From assembly GCA_036583965.1 (NCBI GenBank), contig JAZBQD010000013.1:5930144-5994143 (forward strand): 64,000 bases of DNA, read 5' to 3'. The notes under the pieces were generated by a model that saw only the letters and a list, made by a program, of their open reading frames with translations, ran no database searches and had not been told where the DNA came from. Source of the stretch: Prunella strophiata (taxonomy: Eukaryota > Chordata > Aves > Passeriformes > Prunellidae). Shown one piece after another: positions 36,801 through 47,000 of the stretch; position 1 is the stretch's first letter; the number at the start of each line of letters is the position of its first letter. The position numbers and the translations under genes were made by a program.

Positions 36801-38153
36801 ACAGCTACTTAAAAACAAAAAACAAACCCCTTTTTTCTTCCTGTCCTTCTGCTCAGTGTAACAGAGGAAGTTACTTCTGCAGCACTGAATAACTTAGGCA
36901 TTTTTTTAACTACTTTTTGTCTGCAGGAGAAGAGGTGGGGAACAGTAAGAAAAAAACCACACTCATCTGTTAACATAATTTCTCCCTTTTTTTCAGGGTA
37001 AATGTGGGCTGTGGTCCAGCAGAGGAGAGAGTTCTTCTGACAGGTTTACATGCTGTAGCAGATATCTATTGTGAAAACTGTAAAACCACTCTTGGATGGA
37101 AATATGTAAGTAATATACTTAAATCTTCAATAAATGTTTGCATGTTGAAGCACAGATGTTTGAGCAGCCATTGAGCAGCACCTTTGCTGATAGTTTATGG
37201 GAGTTAGTTCTGATGCTTTTGTGTACATCAGGCTCTAATGTAGTCTTGGTTCCTTGCATCTGCAGAAATGCTGTAGCAGATGACAACTTTATTCTGGGCT
37301 ACAAATCAGGCATAAGCTATAGGTGCTATTACAGTTATCTAATATTTCTGTATTTGGCAATCTTTTTGCAAGACTCCCAAGCACACATGCACCAAACCAG
37401 GTGGGAGAAGTTGTCAAAGTGAGTCTGTAGTGTCATGGATTGAACAAGTTGGTTATACAGCAAAAAATATTAATTACAATAAATGGTACTGAGCATATTA
37501 CTCTGTTTACAAATAATGTGGACTCGATTCTGTTGTTTGAAAATTTACCTGTGCACTTGCAGCTGTGTTGCAAGTTTGAGGCTTTGAAAATCTTGGATTC
37601 TGGATAGGATTTTCACTGATTCAGTGTAGCTTCAGATCTTAGAAGTTTTCCTAATGCATTTCCTGTGATGATGAATATAGAGGAGAGGTTTTGAAGAGGT
37701 TTGCATTCTCTATTTTCATTACTTCTGGGAATAAATAAATAACATGTATAACATGCTATTTCCTAACCTTCACTTTAAAAAGCATTAAAATTCCTTAAGC
37801 AGAGAGAGAACATGAACAGTTCTACACCAAGATCTGTGCAGTAGATCTGCTGATTCCACTTAGGAGAAGTTTGTTTCTGTTTCCTTCCCAATGCTTTTCA
37901 ACCTCTCTTTTTCCCTCCCTCCCCTTACTCGGTATAACCAATATGGGTTGTTAACTGTAATGGCTCCTGGTTTGTATTTTTATTGTATGTTTGATGTTTA
38001 AAACACTTAACTTCCTGAACTTAATTCAGTGTTGTCTTGATTTTTTATTTTTTTCCTTTCCAGGAACATGCTTTTGAGAGCAGTCAGAAATACAAAGAAG
38101 GAAAATTTATCATTGAACTTGCCCACATGATAAAAGACAATGGCTGGGAGTGA
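24698..38153 (+). CDS. YPEL1: YPEL1, Yippee-like 1 zinc-binding protein (complete, 4 coding exons)
   Basis: Joining 24,698-24,814, 35,564-35,607, 36,997-37,105 and 38,064-38,153 gives a complete 119-residue Yippee protein, the usual YPEL1-4 length. The fold is zinc-binding: C23-x2-C26 and C79-x2-C82, separated by 52 residues, match the family signature. Family members are small nuclear, centrosome- or spindle-associated proteins linked to cell morphology and proliferation; their molecular activity is not settled. Assignment to YPEL1 rather than YPEL2 rests on the C-terminal ...DNGWE (YPEL2 ends WD), Lys6 and Asn16, and the MAPK1/PPIL2 neighbours. The start has a strong Kozak context (G at -3, G at +4) and is the first ATG of exon 2. 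Intron phases are 0, 2 and 0. Intron 2 has a GC donor. The reading frame is intact and nearly invariant from the vertebrate form. Confidence 0.97.
26764..26782. repeat. Poly(T) tract, 19 T
   Basis: A simple T run in YPEL1 intron 2. No flanking mobile element is recognised. Confidence 0.85.
33772..34110 (-). mobile_element. CR1 LINE 3'-end fragment, about 340 bp
   Basis: This is the clearest CR1 copy in the window. In antisense reading it follows the avian CR1 3' end: TTGGAAAAGACCTGTAAGG, ACCATGTCCCTAAGTGCCAC, GAAGAAATGTTTCCTGGTAT, CCTGAGGCCATTTCCTCTG and GGAGAGGAGACTGACCCC, in the expected order. The orientation is minus, with the 3' end near 33,772. It is 5'-truncated, as is usual for CR1, and does not interrupt an exon. 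Confidence 0.92.
35564..35607 (+). CDS. YPEL1: YPEL1 coding exon (residues 40-54, split codon)
   Basis: This 44-base exon encodes [14 protein letters not shown] plus two bases of Val54. It is preceded by a T-rich tract and CAG and followed by the consensus donor GTAAGT. It is too short to stand out as an open frame and was placed by protein continuity. Confidence 0.95.
35608..36996 (+). other. YPEL1: YPEL1 intron 3
   Basis: It is a GT-AG intron of phase 2: donor GTAAGT at 35,608, acceptor CTTTTTTTCAG ending at 36,996. Nothing else is recognised in it. Confidence 0.95.
36997..37105 (+). CDS. YPEL1: YPEL1 coding exon (residues 54-90)
   Basis: The 109-base exon completes Val54 and encodes [14 protein letters not shown] to ...CKTTLGWKY. 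It contains the second zinc pair C79/C82 (YCENC). The donor is GTAAGT at 37,106; the next intron is phase 0. Confidence 0.97.
37106..38063 (+). other. YPEL1: YPEL1 intron 4
   Basis: It is a GT-AG intron (donor GTAAGT, acceptor TTTCCTTTCCAG ending at 38,063). The frame at 37,138-37,422 lies wholly inside it and has no recognisable domain. Nothing else is seen. Confidence 0.95.
38064..38153 (+). CDS. YPEL1: YPEL1 terminal coding exon (residues 91-119 and stop)
   Basis: It encodes [15 protein letters not shown] to ...MIKDNGWE, followed by TGA at 38,151-38,153. The C-terminal Glu is the YPEL1-type ending. The exon continues into the 3' UTR. Confidence 0.97.
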   Translation, partial: EHAFESSQKYKEGKFIIELAHMIKDNGWE

Positions 38154-41100
38154 ACCACAACCTTTTTCCTTCTGTTTGGACTATATTCTGTGGAACAGGC
38201 TTTACAAAGACTAATGCAAAGTAAAGGAAGAGCTTGGCTAGAGTGGCCCTGAGAATATCACTGAACTCTGAAACCTCACAAATGAGTAGTGTAGTGTAAG
38301 TGGCTATTTCAGGCCATGTTTGCCTTTTCTCCTTGTGTAAGTTCCCTCTTTTTGTACGTGTATTATTGTGTGAACAGTTGTTTTGGAACATTTTGGATGA
38401 CCTTTTTCTAAACTCTCTCAGACTAGAGAAACAGTTCACTAATTGAAAACAGATTTTACTGGTTAGCATCTCTCTCTGACCTATGCCTTTAATGCTACTT
38501 CTGCTGTGCATGCTTCTTGCCTAAACACCTACACTCCAGTCCTGTAGAAGTTCTGTACCTGAGCAGTCTGAAAGAATGTATGGGATGGGGTGCTTTTTTA
38601 TATGTAGCAATTTCTGATGTGTTTGGCAGTGAAGAGGATGCAGTATTGTAGTTATTAATTTCTTTTTTCAAATTGAGTGTACCACAACCTATGTACATCT
38701 TGTAGGTGAATTGGTTAAAGGTACAGTGCTCACTTCAAAAAAGATTTCAATTGCACTGACTGAAGTTAGCAGGTCTCAAGTTGTTAGGAAAGGTTATGCC
38801 AGAGGCTTGGTATCTTAATGAAATAACACAGAAAGATTTTAAATCAATAATGCTATAGAATATGTTCCTTTAAGACCAACATATTCCCTAAGGAGTTTGC
38901 TGGATAAAAAATTTATAAAACTATAGCTTGCAAGATTAAAAAGACAGAAAAATATATGCATCTTCTATTTTGAAAAAAAAAAAAAATTAGTTGGTATATT
39001 AGGAAAAAACAAAGTTTTGGTACTGTACCTTTGCCAGTAACAGGGACTTGTGCATCAGTAAAGTTTTATGGCTGGTTCCATGTAACTGTATAGTCCTAAT
39101 GCACTGGACAAAGAGGTTGATGTCAAGGAAACTTGTTGAAGTCTTCTGCTTCTGCTACATTTGAACAAAAATATTTATTTTTGTGAGAAATGGCCAGAGC
39201 CTATGACATGAAAATTAATATAGTACCTGTAGGAAAAGGAGGAGTAATAAGAGGGAAGGGAAGTTTGACTTGTTTTTTCATAAAATAAAATAGTAAGATA
39301 GTTTTTAAAATTTGGGGGTGGGGAAAGGGTTTCCCGGTTTGCTGGCTAAATCATCCCCAAGGTATCTTTTTATAATAAAAATTTATATGAAACTCACCTT
39401 CTCTTTTGTTCTCATGCTGTTTCTTTAATGGAATCAGTTAATGAGAGAAACTTCTGGAAAGTATATGCACAATTCGAGCTGTTGGTATCTGTGTATGCAA
39501 ACTGAGCAACTGTGAAAGAAATGCTCTACATAAATTTGCTAACTTAATTTTCAAATTGAACAGTCTCTACAGACTTTTTGTATGTTAATCCTTTTAATGC
39601 TTGAGGACAAACTGTTTGGAAAAAAACCCTTTAACACTACAGAAGTCCTATAACTGAACAATACAGAAGCCTTGCAATATGAAATCCCTTTCTCTCAATA
39701 ACAATTCTAATATGGCACCTGTGAAATTAATCACAGGTGCTGCTGCTGCTGTTCTGTTCTTGGGAATCTCTCATAGGCTTTCTGAACTCTGCTGCACTTT
39801 AGAAATTGTCAGACATGAAAAATGACGCCAATGGGTAGGGGCAATACAAATCTTTAAAACCAGCTTTCCAGTGTTTTTGTGGGGAGGAGGAGGAGAGGAG
39901 CATTCTCCCAGGTGTACACATTCTCTATGATGCAGGCTGGCTAAACTGCCTGCCAGATGTTGTCATGATTGATACCCATGAATTAAAAATGTAAGAATTA
40001 GAGAAGTAGTTCAAGCTGTTGGGTTTCAGTCCAGAGGCCTGAGGTGGTACAGTTGTGTTCAACCTGGATTTTGTGGCTTACACATATTGCTACTTCATGT
40101 TCACATCAGGTCTCATTTTTAACAATGCCATTGATGCAAGATGGGCTTGGGTGTTGCCTGTCTCGTGCTCTTTTTGACCTGGAATTCTTGGGATTTTGTT
40201 TTCCACCACTGCAATGTATGTTGCCAACAAGGAAGGCACTAAAACTTCTATCAGCAAAAAGTTTGTGTTGGCTTCTAAGTCCTGTTGCAATGTTGATACT
40301 TGTGAAGAGCTTGTGTGAGGTTTGTGTATCTTTGGGCTTTTCTTATTTCCTGGCTGCAGACTTGCTGAGGCAGTACACTGGACTGAAGGCAAAAGTAATG
40401 GCTGCTTTTCTAGAGAGAGTTGAAATTAAAGAAAATATGTAAAGTATTAAAGATTCTTCTCTCCAAAATTGGGGGTTTGGCTAGCTCTTGTTAGTAAGCT
40501 AATGCTGTCTGTAACACAGTCTTATTCTTAGAAATTCAACCTCTTTCTTCAGTGCATTATTTATATTTCAAACTGGACATTTTCACCAAAACCTTAATTA
40601 ACTTTGATGCCAAAGGTTGAGACTTCAAGTGCTTAGCACATAGAGCTTCAGACTACTGGCATAAAGAGTTAATGACCTATATGTGATGTTTATGGCTTTT
40701 AAGAGAACCAAACAAAGCAATATTCTTTTTGGTCTTTTATTAAGAGTGGATGCTTAGAAGGAGTAAAGAGTAGAACTAGTACAGAATCACTATTTTATGC
40801 TGCCATGTAACAATTCTTGAGGCTCATTCTTTTGAGGGAATATGTGAATTTTCTTCCCATGTTGTTTGGCAGCATCAATGATTATTTTCTCCCCTCATAA
40901 AGACACAGAGAATTCTTGTTATTGGTTTTGGTGAAAGTTGAATCCAGATAGCAATGACTGTTGGCTGATGTGAAGAGGTCAGTCTGGTCACTGAACCCTC
41001 CAGCAGTCATTTGAAAGAAAAATAAACTTACTTGAAAAAAAATTTTACTAAAGCATTTTCCCTCTAACCAATTTTTGTAATATATTAAAGATTATATTTA

Positions 41101-42520
41101 AAGTTTGTATGTGTTTGCTCTGGGCAAGTTTACTTCCCCTCCAACTTGAGCACTTTTGTTACTTGTACTGGTTATTTTTGGTCTTAACATTTATTTTGTA
41201 TTTTGTTTTTTATAAATTGTAACAAAAAGCTTTTGTGAACCTTTGTTTCTTGCTGGCTCTTTCTTGGACCAAATGAACTGACTATGAGCTGGCTTAGAAG
41301 AAATGTTCATTGGGATGCATAGGAATTTGCTAGCAAAAATGTACATGTATTGAAAGTTTTTTTTTCCACTGAACCTCTAAAGCGCCATGCCTGTCCTAAA
41401 GTAATTTATCATAATTTGGTGTGACTTTAGTAATCTGACCACGCATTCTTTGTCTAGGTCCAAAATAATGGTTGTAACAATGGTTTTCCAGGACTGAGTC
41501 TGCCTCCAAACCCTAGAGTTTTTGGCTGGTTACTTTGAGTACCTTCTTGATTACTAAAAGGCAGTGCTGCCATGTATAAAGATCCTGTCACGTTGCAAAC
41601 TTGCTGTGAAATCAGCTGCAGAATTTGGTGGGGGATTGCTGACCAGTTTGGTGAGGCATTGCTCAGCCTAACCACTCCTGCTGTATGCTTTTAGCGGCCT
41701 GGTAATCTTAATTTTATCTGCCAGTCAAAAGGGCCAGGATCTGAATTTCCCTTGCTGTTTGTAAGCTATACAATGGCAAACTGTGTGAAGGAAGATTGCT
41801 ATGGCTCCATCTTAATGTCCCAGTAGCAAGGCCCAGCATAATGACCAGTGTGGGTGGTGTGCCTTTGTGCTTGCAGTTCTTGGGAGAGGAGAGGGAATAT
41901 GGGTTATGACATTTCTTTGAGTTGAAAGCTGGCCTCAGAGGTTCTGACCAGGTCCCCACTGCACCCATAACCACAGGTCATCTGTATTTCCTGCTGGTGG
42001 CTCAGTGCAAGAGCTCCCCAAGGCTGGGTGCCAGGGTTGGTGGCCATGCACTTCCCTGCAGGTGCGCTCGTGGGGCTCCTCCTGCCCGCTCATCTCAGCA
42101 GCCAGACTGCAGCAGCAGCAACCTCCAGACTCACAGACCAAACTTCACTCATCTCCAGCCTGGGATATTGGCCATGAGAGGAAGAAGCTGTCAAATTATT
42201 GTTAAACTTCTTGGACACTTTATTGGACTTCACTGAGACTCATGTTAAGCCAACCAGCAGTATAAACACTTACTGGAAAAGGAACAGATGCTTCAGAGGT
42301 TTCTTTTAAAAGGACTGTTACAAGTGGTTTAAGGTCTAAAGCATGAGTCATAAATGGCAGTTGAGTTGTGCCTCATTGTTTCTTAAACTCTTGAAAAGGC
42401 TTTCTTTTACAGGTGACATGGCTGTGTTGCTGTTTTGTCCTTGCAATACTGTACATCATTTGTTGTTTCACTATACTGTATCTATTCGAGGTATCACAAT
42501 AAAAGCTTTCAATTGTTTTG
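38154..42520 (+). other. YPEL1: YPEL1 3' UTR (about 4.4 kb, inferred end)
   Basis: The region downstream of the stop is AU-rich with no exon-like features. Poly(A) signals occur at 39,284-39,289, 39,374-39,379, 41,021-41,026 and 42,498-42,503. The last has the best context, with a GU-rich stretch at about 42,515-42,552, so the longest form likely ends near 42,520. Use of proximal sites would give shorter messages. Frames such as 40,044-40,442 lie inside this UTR and carry no domain. Confidence 0.65.
42498..42503 (+). terminator. YPEL1: Probable distal YPEL1 poly(A) signal AATAAA
   Basis: A canonical AATAAA is followed 15-50 bases later by TGTTTTGTTGG and GTTGGTTTTGTGCTGTC, a strong U/GU-rich downstream element. 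It is the best of four canonical signals after the stop codon. Confidence 0.6.
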
Positions 42521-45500
42521 TTGGGTTACCTGTTGGTTTTGTGCTGTCTTTTCTTGCTAACTGAGTTCTCAGGTTTTATCCTCTGGTAGGGCCGGAGAGA
42601 GAAGACAGTGCTCTTAGTTGCTCTTAAAAATTCGTAAATGGATTGATTTTTATGTGGTTTTAGGACTGCCACAAAACATTTGGGGTTTTTCCTTTCACAA
42701 ATCTTTCCAAAATTCAGACATTTCTGTTGCTACTCTTAGGGCTTGTGCCTATTTTGAGCCAATTGTGGGACCTCTGCATAGTGAGAGGTCAGTCTAGACA
42801 ACCCCCAAAATGAATCCTGAGAGGAACTGAAGTGTGGGTGTGCTTTTGGTTGTGTCAGTTCGATCAGCTGTAGACCTGAGGAGCACTCTGAGCACAGCAC
42901 TCCCTCTGCTCATTCTGCCTTGGCAGCTACTCCTGTAGCTTCTCTGATCAGATTATTGGTCTTGTCAGTGATATGATCCCTCTGGACTGCCTGAGGCTCA
43001 GAATGAAGTCATTCAGTGCACACTTAACACACCATCTTCAGTAATCCATCATTTCATCTCACAAAGAGATAGGGATGCTCTTCATGCAAATCACACATAG
43101 TATTTCCATCTTGAGAAAATGGAAGATAGCCAGCTACCTTTTTTCTTATTCAAGTGCTGTCTTAGGGGCATGAAATAAGGATCTTTCCAGATTGAAAAAA
43201 ACCCAAACTCTAGGGATAAAATGGCATTTTATGTGAGATGTATGGTCTTCCTTGTATAAAAACCTACATTTTGACAGGATATAACTTGAAGTAATAAAGA
43301 CCCAAATAACAAGTATCTTTGGGATTTGAGATGTTCATAGTAACATCCCATTATATTTTGGTGTATCAGAGGGACTATAAAAACACCAACCTGTCAGCAA
43401 CTGGCTTACCAGAACAATTTTGGCAATGTGAACTCCAGTGTTCTGTCATACAAGCTGGAAAACACCAGGATATCTGACTTCCAGATAGACAAGGATGGGC
43501 AGATGCCTCATCTAAAGCCTGAGAACCTTCCATGGGGTGTCTTTTTGTCCCTGTAAAATTTCAGTGACTGGGCAGTGGTGTAGTTTGGGGTTCTCCCCCA
43601 TGCCCCAAGTGCTGCAGCTGTGACTGGGGACAGCAGTAGGTCTTGTACTGCCAGAGTCCAGGTAGCCTGAACTGGAAAACAGCCACAACTAGAGCTGAGC
43701 TTACCCTCTGCACAGGGCTCCAGTTGGGTCACTGCCCATGTGAGATTCCTTCCACTTTTGTCTCTTCCTCTGCTCCCTGCCCTTGGCTCTGCCCCAGATG
43801 GGTCTGAGCAGGGAGTGAGCACCTGTGCTGCTGCTGGCACTCACCTCCAGCAGGCACAGCAGCTGTGGATTAACTGAGGCTGGACAAAGTAGTTCCTGGC
43901 TGTGAAGCAGCTCTGCTGAGCCATGGCACTGATGAGCATTAACTGTTTCTCCTCTAGCAGAGGCTGAGTTGTTCTCAGGGTTTGGCTCATTCATTTCTAT
44001 AGTATTGCTGAATAAGATTTGAGCTGAGGAGCTGAGGTGCTCTGTGATCCTAGTAGCAGTTTAATCTATGTCAACCTGATTGTCTGAAGATTTTACTTAG
44101 TAAGGATCACTCTAGAAAGCAGACAATACAGGTTTTTCAGTGTTTAATGAATTAATGAGTAGAGTTTTCATGGTCTGATTTCTGTATTTTAATAGTAAGC
44201 ATAGCTTAACTTTCTTTCTTGCCCAAACTTTAGTGATTTTGAGTCTAAGCAGAAACAATGGCAGGGCCAAACTAGTCCTTTATTCAAGATGGAGTTTGCA
44301 TTCTGACTTTAAAACATGTACATGTATGCAAAGTCCATTCTGGTAAGGAATATCATGGCTTGCCCTGTACCTGCAGGAAGGGTTGTGAATGTTACTTAAT
44401 TTTCAGAACATCTTTTTGACATGATTAGCCATGATCATCTGCTTTCTTTTACACCTGATAGAAGTTAAATTATTTTTACAACATGAGCGAAACCTTCCAG
44501 TTTGGGACCCAGAGCTGATGACAGAGCAACAATGCTGTATTGGGCATTGAAATGTTTTTCTTATGTTTCAAATGCTGTAGAGTTAAAACTCAAGTGGATT
44601 AAACTGCCTGATTATGGTAAAGGCTTTGGGATTTTTTTAGCTGTTGGTTGAGTGGCACTAATAGCTGTGTTTGAATTGTGAGGTATTTGTCCATTTAAAG
44701 GTGAAATCATGAGCTTTATTCTGCAGAAAAGATGATTCAAAATGTTTCAGTATGGGATCATATAAAACCACTCCCACAGAGATATAACACTAAAAGGAAA
44801 AAAAAAAAAAAAAAAAAAAAACAACCCCAATTGCAGGAGCTCTGTGCATTGCCTGTGCAAACAAACTTTTTTCCAAAACTTTCTTTAAAAGCCCACTAGA
44901 AGTCCGGAATCTTGTGACAGGGAGCAGGGCTGCCAAGGGCCAGAGCAGCTTGTTTTGCAATTGGGCCCTGGGGAAATTGCTACATCAGGGGGGTGGGTTG
45001 GAGCTGTAAAGCACGTGCTTTTGAGGACTGGGGGGGCTTTCCTAAACAAATATTAATAGATTCTCTGCCATGCACAGGGGAAACCTGCTGATGTTATCAC
45101 AGTAAGCCTTTATTCTGTTAAACTGGAACTGCTGAACACTGTGCAACCACTTACAGGGGCACGTGCTGAGTGCCATAAAGCCCATGTGTGAAAGGTATGT
45201 GGGGCACTGGGACAGGAGGGTGAGGACTGATCCCTGAGTGCTGGAGGGTGGCTCTGCCCAGGAAAGAGCTGGATCAGTACAGTTCTGACAGCTTGCCCTG
45301 CAGAACAAGCACAAGTGCAAATCCGTGGGAAAACGTGACATTTTGTGACACTCAGGCCTCTCCAAAACTATCTCTCTCCATGCCTTGTGTTAAATGGCAA
45401 ATGACACTGCTTTTTGTGTGCCCTGCAGAGAAGGATGTGCCCCTGCCTGAACAGCCTGTGCTGAGCCTCCTGTGCACTGCCCGAGGTCAGGCTGGGCTGG

Positions 45501-46279
45501 CAACCCACAGCTCCCAGCAGCTGCTCGTTGGGGCAAGAGGCTGTTTCTGGCCATAATCTCCTTATAGAAGAATTCATCATCTGTTCCCCACTGGTGGTCA
45601 AACAAGCACTATTGACTGGCTGGCATGCTCCACTTTCTTACCAACTATAACTGATAAGATTGAAAATCTGTTTCTGCTTGTCCACTTAAATTATCTTCCC
45701 TTCCTTTCTTCCTCTTTCATCTTCCTCCTTCCTCAATTCCCCACTTTTTTATGATACCCACAACAGTCCAAAGTCTGTAGAATTTTGCTTTTTCATTGTT
45801 CCTCTTCTTTCCCCCACAGAATGTGTTACCCAAGGGGCAGCAGTAATGATTTGTGGTCAGGCACGAGACAGATATTTCACGGTGTTTGATCTGGTGCCGA
45901 ACCAACCCGAGGGAGCCACTGAGCTCCCACCCTGCCTGGCTGGGTGTGCAGCCCTGAGCTGGGAGCCAGCATGGCCAGTCCCTGAACCTCAAGGGCAGAG
46001 GACAAGGTGCTGCTCTTTGCTCTTAAACTATCACTGCTTTACTGATTAAGCTCCTGCAGCAAGTTTTAGACCTAAATACAATTTCTTTGGCATGATAATC
46101 AACAGCAAATGAGCATGTATGAGCTGCAGAACCATAGCCTCCCTGCAATGCTGTGCTTTACTGCTCCTGCTCCTCCTGCTCCCAAGTTGATGAAGCCAAA
46201 GGGGTTTTTTTAAACAATGCTTTTTCCCCCCTTTATCCCTCTCTTCTTCAATGAAAAGTTTCTCACAGCATCGAGGCTG
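42521..46279. other. Intergenic sequence downstream of YPEL1
   Basis: No gene is recognised. The stretch contains a 24-base A tract and several motif-free short frames, for example on the minus strand at 43,508-43,994. Composition shifts from AT-rich to a more GC-rich mix after about 43,500. Confidence 0.55.
44798..44821. repeat. Poly(A) tract, 24 A
   Basis: A run of 24 A preceded by AAAAGG. It could be the tail of a retroposed copy, but the 300 bases upstream show no recognisable gene or repeat. Confidence 0.9.
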
Positions 46280-47000
46280 GAGACACAAATTAATGCTCTT
46301 TAATTACCTACTCATAATATACAAAAACAAAAGCTTTCTCCAATCATTCTTTCAATATTTACTAAAATAGAGACCTTGCTCTGTCAGATCTCTCCTTTAC
46401 TGGCCAAAACTCACACTGAAGGTTAACAGCTCCCGAAGTTAATGATTATCTTGCCTTGTTTGCTCAGTGTTTCAGAGTTAAAACATGTAAATATGCCTCC
46501 CCCGTGTAATTGCTGTGGTCAGCCAGCGATGAGCTCCGCAGCAAACATAAACACAGCTATTAGCACAGACAAATGCCTCTCCCTGGCCTGGCCTCCTGGG
46601 GCTCCCAGAAGTGTCGGCTCCCCCAGAAAACAGCCAGGATAAGGGTGTCCTGCTGGCGCTGGTGATTACACAGAGCCTGCTATGAAAACCCCCTCTCAAA
46701 ATAGCAATTTCTAATCTCCCCTGAGGCCATTAATCAGGTTTCTAATCCAGCAAAGCTGTCTATACTGTACAGGCTGTGATCCCCAGGCCTTTATTAGAAA
46801 CCCCTCTTGGTCACGGCATTTACTGGGTCAGGGGACTGATTGTCACGTTTGTCTGGGCAGGAATAGCTGCCCATGTGTTTTGTGAGACACATCTGTGATA
46901 GTGGTTAATGCCAAGACCTGGCTGCACCTTACCTGTGAGTGCTCGACTTACCAAAGGCTCACCTGCATAAAAATACATCCCAACGTCAACTCAAATTTGG
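46280..47000. promoter_or_regulatory. Candidate conserved non-coding/enhancer segment
   Basis: The segment is rich in homeodomain-type core motifs: TTAATG near 46,290, TAATTA at 46,301-46,306, TTAATGATTATC around 46,439-46,450, CATTAATCAGG around 46,729-46,739, and several TAATC/TAATCC words, mixed with E-box-like and GC-rich pieces. It shows no coding frame. Such composition is typical of vertebrate developmental enhancers, but conservation cannot be tested here. Confidence 0.3.

Noticed and set aside
44498..44821. Poly(A) run as the tail of a processed pseudogene
   Set aside because: The upstream sequence shows no gene-like reading frame, no recognised repeat and no target-site duplication.
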